A stretch of 64,000 nt of DNA from Deltaproteobacteria bacterium (GTDB lineage Bacteria; Desulfobacterota; GWC2-55-46): NCBI GenBank assembly GCA_016182655.1, contig JACPGB010000017.1:1-64000 (forward strand), written 5' to 3'. The position numbers and the translations under genes are program-made. This document shows, piece by piece, positions 34,823 through 43,112 of the stretch (positions are counted from its first letter, which is position 1; every line of letters begins with the position of its first letter). The notes under the pieces were generated by a model. It saw only the letters and a list, made by a program, of their open reading frames with translations, ran no database searches and was not told the origin of the DNA.

Positions 34823-35914
34823 ATGGGATTCAACTGCGGCATCATAGGGCTCCCGAACGTCGGGAAGTCCACCATATTCAACGCCATGACGGCGGCCGGG
34901 GCAGAGGCCTCGAACTATCCGTTCTGCACCATAGACCCGAACATCGGGATGGTGCCGCTTCGCGACGACAGGATGCAGAAACTTGCCGCTCTGGTAAAGC
35001 CGGAGCGGGTCTTGCCGACGGCCGTCGAGTTCGTGGACATCGCGGGTATCGTCAAGGGGGCGTCCAAGGGCGAGGGGCTCGGTAACCAGTTCCTCGGGAA
35101 CATCAGGAGCGTAGACACCATTGCGCACGTCGTAAGGTGCTTCGAGGACCCGGGGATCGTCCACGTAGACGGAAGGATCGACCCCAGGGGCGACATAGAG
35201 GTGATAGAGACGGAGCTCATTCTCGCGGACATGGACTCGGTCGATAAAAGGCTCGATAAGGCCGCGCGTCTGGCCAAGATCGGGGACAAGGCCATGGCAG
35301 AGGCGCTTCCCGTATACAACGAGCTCAAGGCGGCGTTCGAGGCAGGGCGGCCGGCGAGGTCGGTCCTGACAAAAGAGACCGCGCTTATCGTGAAAGACTT
35401 GAACCTCCTTACGGCGAAGCCGATCATCTATGTCGCGAACGTGGGCGAGGACGACCTTGCCGGTACGTCGGAGGCGGCAAAGGCCGTAAGGGATGTCGCG
35501 GAAAAGGAGGGCGCGGGCTTTGTCGTGATATGCGGCAAGATCGAGTCCGAGATCGCCGAACTCTCCGAAGAGGAACGCGCCGAGTTCCTGAAAGGGCTCG
35601 GACTTAAGGAGTCCGGCCTCGACAGGCTGGCCGCCGCGGCGTACGGGTTGCTCGGCCTCATAACCTACTTTACGGCAGGCAAGAAAGAGGTGAGGGCCTG
35701 GACTGTCGAGCGCGACTCGAAGGCCCCGAAGGCCGCCGGGGTCATCCACAGCGACTTCGAGCGCGGTTTCATAAGGGCCGAGGTCATGGCGTACGAGGAC
35801 TTCGTAAAATACGGGTCTGAAGCCGCGTGCAAGGAAAAAGGGGTGTTGAGGGTAGAGGGCAAGGACTACATAGTCAAGGACGGCGATATAATGCACTTCA
35901 GGTTCAACGTGTGA
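34823..35914 (+). CDS. ychF: Redox-regulated ATPase YchF (Obg-like)
   Basis: 363 aa. P-loop NTPase of the Obg family that prefers ATP: GLPNVGKSTIFNAMT (G1), FVDIAGIVKGASKGEGLGNQ (G3 region), and NVGEDD where GTPases have NKxD. A coiled-coil arm and the C-terminal TGS domain (AWTVERDSKAPKAAGVIHSD ... GKDYIVKDGDIMHFRFNV) follow. It binds ribosomes in other bacteria. The position after pth is conserved in Deltaproteobacteria. Confidence 0.95.
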   Translation: MGFNCGIIGLPNVGKSTIFNAMTAAGAEASNYPFCTIDPNIGMVPLRDDRMQKLAALVKPERVLPTAVEFVDIAGIVKGASKGEGLGNQFLGNIRSVDTIAHVVRCFEDPGIVHVDGRIDPRGDIEVIETELILADMDSVDKRLDKAARLAKIGDKAMAEALPVYNELKAAFEAGRPARSVLTKETALIVKDLNLLTAKPIIYVANVGEDDLAGTSEAAKAVRDVAEKEGAGFVVICGKIESEIAELSEEERAEFLKGLGLKESGLDRLAAAAYGLLGLITYFTAGKKEVRAWTVERDSKAPKAAGVIHSDFERGFIRAEVMAYEDFVKYGSEAACKEKGVLRVEGKDYIVKDGDIMHFRFNV

Positions 35915-35963
35915 GGCCCAGCGACCGAGGCTTGTAGATATGACCTGTATAGTCCTTTTCAGA

Positions 35964-35994
35964 AGCCCCCTGCTTGTTCAGGGGGTTTTTTTTT
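35964..35994 (+). terminator. Terminator after ychF
   Basis: CCCCCTG / CAGGGGG stem with a six-base loop and nine T. It marks the last housekeeping gene before the phage-type region. Confidence 0.92.
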
Positions 35995-36046
35995 GGCGGA
36001 GGCACCCATTCGTATGAATATTTTCGTGCCGATAATTCCATTTTTC

Positions 36047-36074
36047 TTGACTTTATAAAATAATAATGTATAAT
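36047..36074 (+). promoter_or_regulatory. Strong promoter at the left edge of the phage-type region
   Basis: TTGACT (36047-36052), a 16-bp spacer and a perfect TATAAT (36069-36074), in a patch far more AT-rich than the surroundings (about 36040-36115). It would drive the genes at 36250 and beyond, after a leader of more than 150 nt containing a hairpin. Confidence 0.7.
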
Positions 36075-36197
36075 AATATGTAAATTTTATATAATTATAA
36101 AGAATTTTGCTAATTTTCAAGCGCCTCATTCTCGGAACCGCCCTCCCAAGTTTCCCTGCTCTGATAAATTCCATAACCGGTCTCAAGAGGGACCGCA

Positions 36198-36232
36198 TGC
36201 GCCCAATGGGGCGCACGGGTTTTCTATTTTTT
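36198..36232 (+). terminator. Terminator-like hairpin in the leader (possible attenuator)
   Basis: TGCGCCC / GGGCGCA stem with loop AATG (36198-36215), then CGGGTTTTCTATTTTTTT. It lies between the promoter at 36047 and the GTG at 36250, so transcripts must read through it to reach the phage genes. Confidence 0.6.
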
Positions 36233-36249
36233 TAAAGGGGGCTCAAAGC

Positions 36250-36513
36250 GTGGACAAGATAAGGATAGACCCGGACAAGTTCTATGGCGCTCTCAAGGGG
36301 AGCGGCGCCGAGGTAAGGCACCTTTTATGGCCGCTTGCCGACTTAAACCCCAGGGAGAGGTCCGTCTTTACGGAATACCATTACTGGAACACCCACATGA
36401 AAGTGATCGCTACGAGCCACAGAATCTCACTCGGGAGGGCATATGAGATACTCTACAGGGCAGAGGAGAAGGTCGCGTCTTCAAGGACACAGGAGGAGGA
36501 GAAGGACCTTTGA
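36250..36513 (+). CDS. Sigma-70 region 4-like small protein
   Basis: 87 aa, GTG start behind AAAGGGGG. The segment LNPRERSVFTEYHYWNTHMK followed by VIATSHRISLGRAYEILYRAEEKV resembles region 4 of sigma factors (LxxRERxVxxxYYxxxxxxEIAxxLxIS) or ArpU/RinA-type late regulators of phages. No region 2 is present. It is the first gene after the strong promoter, so a role as transcription regulator of the structural genes is plausible. Confidence 0.5.
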   Translation: MDKIRIDPDKFYGALKGSGAEVRHLLWPLADLNPRERSVFTEYHYWNTHMKVIATSHRISLGRAYEILYRAEEKVASSRTQEEEKDL

Positions 36514-36514
36514 G

Positions 36515-36763
36515 GTGAAGGCTGAAAAAGCGGGCGACGGCAAGATGGGCTGGCTCGAGTACAAGACCATGAGGCAGTACCAGTCGATGGGCGACATGCT
36601 CGGGGAGATGAAGGTGTACGGGTTCGGCGGAGGGGTCGAGAGCATGATAGAGAGAAGCGCTTTCTTGGCGGCTGAGAACGGCTATGGCTGGCTTACCGAG
36701 GACCCGCAGGACAATGAGATGCGGCACTTGCCGGATAGGGGACGGAGAGGCTTCAAGGATTAA
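36515..36763 (+). CDS. Hypothetical phage-associated protein
   Basis: 82 aa from the GTG at 36515, behind AGGAGGAGGAGAAGG; ATG 36545 is an alternative. It begins VKAEKAGDGKMGWLEYKTMR and ends RHLPDRGRRGFKD. One base separates it from the sigma-like gene, so they form one unit that ends at the terminator at 36851. No family recognised. Confidence 0.5.
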   Translation: MKAEKAGDGKMGWLEYKTMRQYQSMGDMLGEMKVYGFGGGVESMIERSAFLAAENGYGWLTEDPQDNEMRHLPDRGRRGFKD

Positions 36764-36850
36764 AGAAACTTCGCCAGGGCACATAAGGGAGAGTGTCCGC
36801 TAGTCGCGTATGCAGAAGCGGGAAGTTTAAAAACTGATTTTTTCGGTTGA

Positions 36851-36880
36851 AAGGCCGGGCGAAATGCCCGGCCTTTTTTA
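36851..36880 (+). terminator. Terminator after the two-gene leader unit
   Basis: AAGGCCGGGC / GCCCGGCCTT, a perfect 10-bp stem with loop GAAAT and six T. It separates the sigma-like pair from the terminase genes. Confidence 0.92.
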
Positions 36881-36919
36881 TTTTATCTAAAGGGTTTGAT
36901 ACCTCGCGGCTTGCCGCGT

Positions 36920-37135
36920 GATTTTAAATCGCCGCTCCCTTGAGAGGGAGGCGGGGTGGGGGTGAAGCCCTGCCGGGCGGGCAAAGTTCATATCCAACGA
37001 TAGCAGAGTGTTCAGATTATTGTCGTCTCCGGATACTTTGGCCCTGGCCGAAGTCACCCTCCCCTCGATCCCCTCCCGCCCAGGGAGGGGAAGCATAAGG
37101 TGATACCCCGTAGGCTTGCTACGGGGTAGTTCATT
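36920..37135. repeat. Composite dispersed repeat with two hairpins
   Basis: A CTCCCTTGAGAGGGAGGCGG-type hairpin (36926-36966) is followed by GCCGGGCGGGCAAAGTTCAT, CGTCTCCGGATACT, hairpin CCCCTCCC/GGGAGGGG and hairpin TACCCCG/CGGGGTA. The order matches the copy at 305-440 but is more complete. Apart from the short gene at 37259, I find no gene between 36764 and 37461. Confidence 0.8.
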
Positions 37136-37258
37136 TTCAGGTTCATGGGGCTTCAAGAATAAAAAAGCGGGTTTCTTCTTTCAAAATCGTGAGGATTGCG
37201 CCGCAGGGGTAGAAAAAAGACCACACTAAGTAAAATCACACCTGGAGGGGGAGCGGCG

Positions 37259-37432
37259 ATGGAGATGAGCCTTGGTACGAAGTCGGCGGATTTCGGAAAG
37301 TGGACGGGCGGCGGAAGGGGAAGACGGGTGCTTCTGAGAGAACCGGAGCGCTGTGCCGAGTGCAACAGGGTGTATATAAGCCTCTACCCCTTGAGGAGGT
37401 GCGAGGAGCACGAAGGGCTGGACGAGGTCTAA
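37259..37432 (+). CDS. Small putative zinc-finger protein
   Basis: 57 aa from ATG 37259, which has GGAGGGGG upstream; the longer TTG frame from 37196 is less likely. CAECNRVYISLYPLRRCEEH offers a CxxC-x11-CxxH metal site. It stands directly before the small terminase gene, where HNH-like or accessory small proteins often lie in phages. No HNH residues are seen. Confidence 0.5.
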   Translation: MEMSLGTKSADFGKWTGGGRGRRVLLREPERCAECNRVYISLYPLRRCEEHEGLDEV

Positions 37433-37461
37433 GAGGGCGACAAAGACCGGGGGTCAAGGGA

Positions 37462-37899
37462 GTGGCTATAGACTGGAAGGCGGTCAGAAGGGGATTCGAA
37501 GCGGGCGAGACGGCGATAAGGCTGGCAAAGGCGCACGGATGTCATGAGAGCACGATAAGAAGGCGCGCCAGGAAAGAGGGATGGGTAGCAGAAGACCCGA
37601 AGGGGCGGGATGGCGAGGCAATACACGATGAGATACTCGTCGACCACAGGGACCTCTGGAAAGGCGTTAAGAAGAGGCTTGTAAGGGGCCTTAGCAACAA
37701 CGACGCGAAGGTAGGGCTCGAGGAGCTTAAGGTCGCCAAAATAGCCGGAGAGGTGCTCTCCAGCGTTATCAGGGGAGAGCGCATGGCCTGGGGGCTTGAG
37801 GAAGGGCCGGGGACGACGGATGACGCAAAGGATATTGCCGCGGAGATGGCACGAGTTACGGTTCAACAGGGAGCAGGCGAGGCTCCTATCGGAGAATAA
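37462..37899 (+). CDS. Terminase small subunit
   Basis: 145 aa from GTG 37462 (the frame is open much further upstream, but the conserved start is DWKAVRRGFEAGETAI). A helix-turn-helix AIRLAKAHGCHESTIRRRARKE near the N-terminus would bind the packaging site, followed by a helical oligomerisation part. It overlaps the start of the large terminase gene, the usual arrangement. Confidence 0.75.
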   Translation: MAIDWKAVRRGFEAGETAIRLAKAHGCHESTIRRRARKEGWVAEDPKGRDGEAIHDEILVDHRDLWKGVKKRLVRGLSNNDAKVGLEELKVAKIAGEVLSSVIRGERMAWGLEEGPGTTDDAKDIAAEMARVTVQQGAGEAPIGE

Positions 37900-39085
37900 G
37901 AGGTTTGCGGTAGTGCCGGCCGGGAGAAGGAGCGGGAAGACGGAGATAGCCAAGCGTAAGCTCGTCATGTCGCTCCCGATAAAAAAACCATGGAGCGACC
38001 CGAGGTACTTCGCGGCCGCGCCCACGAGGGACCAGGCAAAGAGGATATTCTGGAGGGACTTGAAGGCCCTCGCTCCTCCGGACTGGATAAAAAAAGTATA
38101 CGAGACCGACCTCTGCATCACGACCGTCTTCGGGAGCGAGCTCCGGGTAGTGGGGCTCGATAAGCCGCAGAGGATAGAAGGCACGCCCTGGGACGGCGGG
38201 GTCCTTGACGAGTACGCGAACATGAGGACAGAGGCGTGGGCGGAAAACATCAGGCCCGCGCTCTCGGACAGAGGCGGCTGGTGCTGGTTCATAGGCGTGC
38301 CCGAAGGGCTCGATCATTATAAGGAACTCTATGACTATGCGAGGAGCGGCGCGGACGAGGATTGGGGGGCGTACTCCTGGCGATCATCCGAGATACTCCC
38401 GCCCGAAGAGGTAGAGGCGGCAAGGAGAGTGCTGGACCCGAGGACTTTCCGTCAGGAGTACGAGGCGAGTTTCGAGGGGGCCACAGGCAGGGTCTATTAC
38501 GCATACAGGGCGGATGTCCACGAGGATGAGTCGATACAGATAGTCGAGCGCCTGCCCATATCCATATGCTGTGACTTCAACGTCGACCCGTGCATATGGG
38601 AGATAGCGCAGACGGACGGGAAAAGGGTCTGGGCAGCCGACGAGATAGTCTTCCGTGACACGAATACCGCCGAGATGGGGAGAGAGGCGTTTGCGAGGTA
38701 CGGGGACCACAAGGGCGGGGTCGTGATATACGGGGACGCGGCAGGCTCGGCCCGCTCGACAGCCGGAAAGAGCGATTACGCGATCCTCTTCGAGATGGGG
38801 TTCAGGACACAGAGGCTGAAGCGAGCGAACCCGGCTGTAAAGGACAGAGTGAACGCCGTGAACGCGCTCTTAGGGAGCGCCGGGGGTGAAACGAGATTAC
38901 GGCACCATCCGAGGTGCGCCGCGCTTCGAAAGGACTTCGAGACGATAGAATGGGCCGGTTCAAACGGGATGGATAAGACGAAAAAAGAGCTTACCCACGC
39001 GTCCGACGCCCTGGGGTACTTCATCGAGTACGAATTCCCCTTGAGGGTACTAAGGCCCGACCCGGCGTCAAGATTCTACAAATAA
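37820..39085 (+). CDS. Terminase large subunit
   Basis: 421 aa from ATG 37820. ATPase part: Walker A VPAGRRSGKTEIAK (residues ~30-43) and Walker B GGVLDEYANMRTEAW. RNase H-like nuclease part: CDFNVDPCIW, YGDAAGSARST and a C-terminal THASDALGYFIEYEF supply the acidic triad. All motifs look intact, so DNA packaging should be possible. It is the best single marker that this is a packaging phage or GTA-like element rather than a tailocin. Confidence 0.9.
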   Translation: MTQRILPRRWHELRFNREQARLLSENKRFAVVPAGRRSGKTEIAKRKLVMSLPIKKPWSDPRYFAAAPTRDQAKRIFWRDLKALAPPDWIKKVYETDLCITTVFGSELRVVGLDKPQRIEGTPWDGGVLDEYANMRTEAWAENIRPALSDRGGWCWFIGVPEGLDHYKELYDYARSGADEDWGAYSWRSSEILPPEEVEAARRVLDPRTFRQEYEASFEGATGRVYYAYRADVHEDESIQIVERLPISICCDFNVDPCIWEIAQTDGKRVWAADEIVFRDTNTAEMGREAFARYGDHKGGVVIYGDAAGSARSTAGKSDYAILFEMGFRTQRLKRANPAVKDRVNAVNALLGSAGGETRLRHHPRCAALRKDFETIEWAGSNGMDKTKKELTHASDALGYFIEYEFPLRVLRPDPASRFYK

Positions 39086-39107
39086 CCGGGAGAGGCACGG
39101 AGAAGAG

Positions 39108-40454
39108 ATGACGAGAGAAGAATTCGACAGGAAGCACCCGTATTATGAGGAGCTCGTCGACGAGTGGAGGTTCCATATACGCTCGTACTTCGGGGGGAGG
39201 ATGTACAGGGAGGGGAATTATCTTTTGAAGCACCCCTTCGAGAGCGAGGCCAATTACGCGCGGAGGAAGGAGACGAGCTACTTCTACAACTACTGCGGCC
39301 CGATAGTAGACACATTCGTCTCGCACCTCTTTAGAAATGACGCGAGGCGGGAGTTCGGGCCCTTGAGCGCCGACCAGCTCTTTGCCGCGTTCCTGAAGGA
39401 CGCGGACCTTGATGGGAACACGTTCAGGCACTTCATGCGTGAGGCGCAGAGGTTCGCCTCGATCTACGGGAGGGTATCGATAATCGTTGATAAGCCGAGA
39501 GGCGGGACCATTACAAGGGCAGAGGCAGAGGCCCTCGGCGTCAGGCCGTACGTGGCGCTCGTGACCCCTGAGAACCTTCTCGACTGGTCGTTCGGCAGGG
39601 ACTCGACCGGCAGGATGGCGCTCGAGATGATAAAGGTGAGAGAGTCCCTGGGCGCGCACAGGGTGTGGACCAGGGAGGGTTGGGAGCTCTGGCAGGAGGG
39701 GAGCGACGGCGAGGTGTTTTTAACGGATTCCGGCGAACACGGGCTGGGTGAAGTGCCGGTTGTGAACCTTTATAACAAGCAGTCCGGGATAAGGATGGCC
39801 GGGGTCTCGGACTTAAACGACATAGCCGACATAAACAGGAACATCTACTACCTATGCTCGGACGCGAGAGAAATAATCGAGAACACGGCCTTCCCCATGC
39901 TCGCGATACCGTACTCGCGGGGGGCCGACAGGGGAGACAAAGAGGTCGGCCCGCACAACATCCTCCAGTTCGACCCGGAGCTCCCTAATGGGAGGCCGTA
40001 CTGGCTCGAGGCGCCGCACTCGTCCCTGACCGAGATAAGGGAGTGGGTGAGAAACGACATAGCCGAGATATACAGGATTGCTAGGATGGGAGGGGCGAGG
40101 GCGACTGAGGATTCAAGGCAGGCGAGGTCCGGCGCGGCGCTCGAAGTGGAGCAGAGGCAACTCCACTCGGCATTGAGCGAGAAGGCCGATAACCTCGAAC
40201 AGGCGGAGACGAGGGTCCTTGAGCTCTGGGCGAAGTGGGAGGGGAGGGCGTTCGAAGGGACGATAGACTACCCCGACGACTTCTCCGTCCGCGATCTCGA
40301 AAGCGACATCGGCGCGGCAATAAGCGCGCAAACTGCGCGGGTAGACTCGGAAACATTCAAAAAAGAGCTTCAGAGGAAGATAGCGTTCGCGGTCCTGCCG
40401 AAGCTCGACGAAGGCGTGAAGGCCCGCATAAACGAAGAGATAGCCGGTGCGTAA
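39108..40454 (+). CDS. Phage portal protein
   Basis: 448 aa. The order after the large terminase, the length, and segments such as FYNYCGPIVDTFVSHLF, YVALVTPENLLDW, GEVPVVNLYNKQSG and a long C-terminal helix (GAALEVEQRQLHSALSEKADNLEQ) fit portal proteins of siphoviruses (DUF4055-like group). The portal dodecamer is the DNA channel between head and tail. Confidence 0.8.
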   Translation: MTREEFDRKHPYYEELVDEWRFHIRSYFGGRMYREGNYLLKHPFESEANYARRKETSYFYNYCGPIVDTFVSHLFRNDARREFGPLSADQLFAAFLKDADLDGNTFRHFMREAQRFASIYGRVSIIVDKPRGGTITRAEAEALGVRPYVALVTPENLLDWSFGRDSTGRMALEMIKVRESLGAHRVWTREGWELWQEGSDGEVFLTDSGEHGLGEVPVVNLYNKQSGIRMAGVSDLNDIADINRNIYYLCSDAREIIENTAFPMLAIPYSRGADRGDKEVGPHNILQFDPELPNGRPYWLEAPHSSLTEIREWVRNDIAEIYRIARMGGARATEDSRQARSGAALEVEQRQLHSALSEKADNLEQAETRVLELWAKWEGRAFEGTIDYPDDFSVRDLESDIGAAISAQTARVDSETFKKELQRKIAFAVLPKLDEGVKARINEEIAGA

Positions 40455-40686
40455 TCGCAATATGCGCGCGGATTTCGGGATGGACGCGGAGGCCCCTGAC
40501 AAGATCGCAAGGCGCGTCCTTCTTGAGGCAAGGAATTCGATCATAGATGCCATGGGCGCGGGCGAATGGAACAGGCTTACGACCAGGGAGAAGGCATATG
40601 TCTGCCGCAAGGCGGCAAAATGTCTCCATGATATGGAGAGGGTTTTGGAGTTCATGTCGTACGAGACGGACGAACGCCGCCTGTAA
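40447..40686 (+). CDS. Hypothetical phage protein
   Basis: 79 aa, GTG start overlapping the portal stop by 8 bp. The sequence is helical and charged (ARRVLLEARNSIIDAMGAGE, then EKAYVCRKAAKCLHDMERVL). No family is recognised. Its position between portal and scaffold suggests a minor head or assembly protein. Confidence 0.55.
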   Translation: MRNRNMRADFGMDAEAPDKIARRVLLEARNSIIDAMGAGEWNRLTTREKAYVCRKAAKCLHDMERVLEFMSYETDERRL

Positions 40687-40746
40687 ATGCCAGAACCCCG
40701 GGGCATGGCGCGGCGGACGGAAACGAGGGGGGAGGAGGGATTCGAT

Positions 40747-41400
40747 ATGCAGGTTGACGAACTTAAAACGGTATCAACGGACTCGAACGCCGGGGACGAG
40801 GGCAGGATCAGTTTTCAGCCGGAGCAACAGGCGAAGGTCCAGGCGCTCATAGACGAGGCGTACAGAAAGGCGTACGCCAAGGCCTCGAAGCGGCCGTCGT
40901 CGGAAGAGGTCGAGAGGCTGAAAACCGAGGTCGAAAGGCTGAAGGAAGATAAGAAGTCTGCGGTGCTCTTAAGATCGATTTCCCGGCACGGCGTCGTCGA
41001 CGCCGAAGAGGTCGCCGAGCTCCTCAAAAGGCGCTTAAGGCTCGACGAGGGCGGCGAGGCCATCGTCACAAACGACTCGGGGGCGACGATGGTGAACAGC
41101 ATGGGAGGGCCGATGTCCGTAGACGAGTTCGTCTCCGGCTGGCTCTCGGAGAGGCCGCACCACTTAAGGCCCGCCTCTACCGCCGGGGCCGGGTCGCAGG
41201 GCGCGAGGTTCTCGTTCGGCTCCCGGAGGCACAACCTCTCGGACCCGCTCTCCTGGAGGGAGATGCCGAGGGAAGACCTCGACAGGCTCTTGAAGGACGG
41301 GGTCTCCGTGCAGGGCTCGGCGGGGCAGAGTTACGGGTTCAGGGACATAAAGAACCCGTTCCTCGAGGCGAGGAAAAGGAAGTTCCAATCGGCGGTTTAA
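40747..41400 (+). CDS. Putative capsid scaffolding protein
   Basis: 217 aa from ATG 40747 (GGAGGAGGG 7 bp upstream; ATG 40687 would add 20 residues). A coiled-coil-prone, highly charged stretch (SSEEVERLKTEVERLKEDKK) is followed by a Gly/Ser-rich part. It directly precedes the major capsid gene, where scaffold proteins are encoded. No serine protease motif was seen, so no separate prohead protease is evident. Confidence 0.6.
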   Translation: MQVDELKTVSTDSNAGDEGRISFQPEQQAKVQALIDEAYRKAYAKASKRPSSEEVERLKTEVERLKEDKKSAVLLRSISRHGVVDAEEVAELLKRRLRLDEGGEAIVTNDSGATMVNSMGGPMSVDEFVSGWLSERPHHLRPASTAGAGSQGARFSFGSRRHNLSDPLSWREMPREDLDRLLKDGVSVQGSAGQSYGFRDIKNPFLEARKRKFQSAV

Positions 41401-41419
41401 AAAAGAAGGAGGTTCATAG

Positions 41420-42283
41420 ATGGCAAACGAAGTGACATCGGCAACGGGTTCCGCTGGGGAGCTCATAGCCGCGGAAATAGTATCGAGGCTTGTAATAGAC
41501 GCGGCGTACGCAGAGGCCGTGATGCCGCCGCTCGTAAGGGTCGCGGACATAAGCGCGGACGGGACCCTCTCAGTCGAGTTCCCGAAGTGGCCGCTTCTGT
41601 CGGCCTCGGACCTGACCGAGGCGACAGACATGTCGAACACGGCGGTCAACACGGCCTCAGCCGTGGTCGTAGCGGACGAGGCCGGGATAATGATCACGGT
41701 AACGGACATGCTCCTGAACGGCGCGGGGCTCGGCGGCCTTGAGCCGTTCGCGATCGAGCTCGGAAAGGCGCTGGCGAACAAGATAGACGCGGACCTTTTG
41801 TCGAGCGCGTCAAGCTTTACGAGTTCCGTGGGGACTTCCGGCGCGGATATGACGGAGGCGAATTTCTTATCCGCCATATACTCGCTCGAATTGGGGAACT
41901 CCAAGGGGCCGTTCGTGGCGGTGCTCCATCCGTACCAGGTGAGCAACTTGAGGTCCTCGATAGCCTCGACTACCGGCGCGGTATGGGGCGGGCCCACTGC
42001 TCCGGCGAGAGACATAGGGTCCATGGGCGCACTTTACGGCGTGGACGTCGTCCAGTCGACGAACTGCGCGTCAGTGAACGCCAACGCTGACAGGCAGGGT
42101 GTCATGATGCCGCTCGGCAATCAGTCCGGACTCGCTTATGTGCTGAAGACCGGAGCGAAGACCGAGTTCCAGAGGGACGCATCGTTGAGGGCGACCGAGA
42201 TAGTAGTGACCGCCATATACGGCCACGGGTGCGTGAACAGCGCGGCCAACGGCGGAGTGAAGATAATCACCAAGCACGAGTAA
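41420..42283 (+). CDS. Major capsid protein
   Basis: 287 aa with a very strong ribosome site (AAGGAGG). It starts MANEVTSATGSAGELIAAEI and has alternating polar strands plus VEFPKWPLLSASDLTEATDM, GPFVAVLHPYQVSNL and MGALYGVDVVQSTN, typical of HK97-fold coat proteins of the N4/P22-like capsid group. The gene is followed by a strong hairpin, as often seen after capsid genes, which are expressed at high level. Confidence 0.8.
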   Translation: MANEVTSATGSAGELIAAEIVSRLVIDAAYAEAVMPPLVRVADISADGTLSVEFPKWPLLSASDLTEATDMSNTAVNTASAVVVADEAGIMITVTDMLLNGAGLGGLEPFAIELGKALANKIDADLLSSASSFTSSVGTSGADMTEANFLSAIYSLELGNSKGPFVAVLHPYQVSNLRSSIASTTGAVWGGPTAPARDIGSMGALYGVDVVQSTNCASVNANADRQGVMMPLGNQSGLAYVLKTGAKTEFQRDASLRATEIVVTAIYGHGCVNSAANGGVKIITKHE

Positions 42284-42286
42284 GGC

Positions 42287-42318
42287 GGCAGAGGAGGGGC
42301 TTAAACGCCCCTCCTGCC
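42287..42318 (+). terminator. Hairpin after the capsid gene
   Basis: GGCA-GA-GGAGGGGC pairs with GCCCCTCCTGCC with a small bulge. It lacks a T-run (TTAAACC follows), so partial termination or mRNA protection is more likely than full termination. Confidence 0.6.
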
Positions 42319-42340
42319 TTAAACCATAATTCATAAAAAG

Positions 42341-42727
42341 ATGGCCATAACCATAGGTTCGTATATCAAACGGGGGTACATCCCGCTTGCAGTCAACAGG
42401 TACGCGGGTATCGCCTGGCAGGGTGAGCCGCTCCATGAATTTTGGATGTGGAACAGGCAGTTCGTGGAGGACTCGGCAGGTTTAAGGATGATTCAGACCG
42501 TCAGGGTCAATGACGTCAAAGAGGCGGCCGTAAGGTATTTCCGCGACGGGTGGGTGCCGATCAAGAGAATTGACGATACGCTTCTGAGAAGGATGGAGGC
42601 GGCTCTAAGGAAGTGCGGGGCTGTCAAGGGGGAGATGTACTCAGGGGAGTTCCTTAAGATGCCCGAGCCCCTGCCTGAGGAGTTTTTGAGCCCAGCATTG
42701 AAAAAGATGGCGGGAGGCCAGCGGTGA
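42341..42727 (+). CDS. Hypothetical phage head protein
   Basis: 128 aa. It starts MAITIGSYIKRGYIPLAVNR and has VNDVKEAAVRYFRDGWVPIK. No known family. The position after the capsid gene suggests a head decoration or connector protein. Its TGA overlaps the next GTG (GTGA). Confidence 0.55.
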   Translation: MAITIGSYIKRGYIPLAVNRYAGIAWQGEPLHEFWMWNRQFVEDSAGLRMIQTVRVNDVKEAAVRYFRDGWVPIKRIDDTLLRRMEAALRKCGAVKGEMYSGEFLKMPEPLPEEFLSPALKKMAGGQR

Positions 42728-42882
42728 GGGAGAGAAGGGCCGTTGAAAGGCTTATAGAGAGGATATACAAGGACCGTCTCAAAAAGACCGGGAGGCTTCC
42801 TTCGGGCAAGGAAACGAAAGAGATAGAGGCAAAGGCGAAGAAGGCGGCGATCGATACGGATAATAGGGGTAGCCGTAAATAA
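42724..42882 (+). CDS. 52-aa basic phage protein
   Basis: A short frame starting GTG inside the previous stop (GTGA) and ending TAA at 42882: MRERRAVERLIERIYKDRLK up to DTDNRGSRK. It is Lys/Arg/Glu-rich and helical. It fills the gap between two genes with translational coupling, which supports it as real. Function unknown. Confidence 0.5.
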   Translation: MRERRAVERLIERIYKDRLKKTGRLPSGKETKEIEAKAKKAAIDTDNRGSRK

Positions 42883-42893
42883 GGGTGATCATA

Positions 42894-43112
42894 ATGCTCT
42901 GCAAAACAACAGGCGGCGGCTCCATAGCCGTGCAGGAGATAGACGGCTCGCCGTCCATAACGGGCGTCAAGACGCTCAAGTTCAACAACGGCTCGGTGAC
43001 CGATTTGGGCGGCGGCGCGGTGCAGGTGAAGATAAACGACAACTTTGACGGTGGAAATTTCGCGGACACGTACATCGCGTCTGCCGCCGATTGGGACGGA
43101 GGTAGTTTCTAA
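42894..43112 (+). CDS. Small phage structural protein
   Basis: 72 aa from ATG 42894 (AAGGG 8 bp upstream). LCKTTGGGSIAVQEIDGSPS, FNNGSVTDLGGGAVQVKIND and a final AADWDGGSF: repeated short Gly-rich beta turns as in fibre or fibre-tip adaptor proteins. It overlaps the next gene by one base (TAATG), so it is likely part of the same appendage. Confidence 0.5.
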   Translation: MLCKTTGGGSIAVQEIDGSPSITGVKTLKFNNGSVTDLGGGAVQVKINDNFDGGNFADTYIASAADWDGGSF

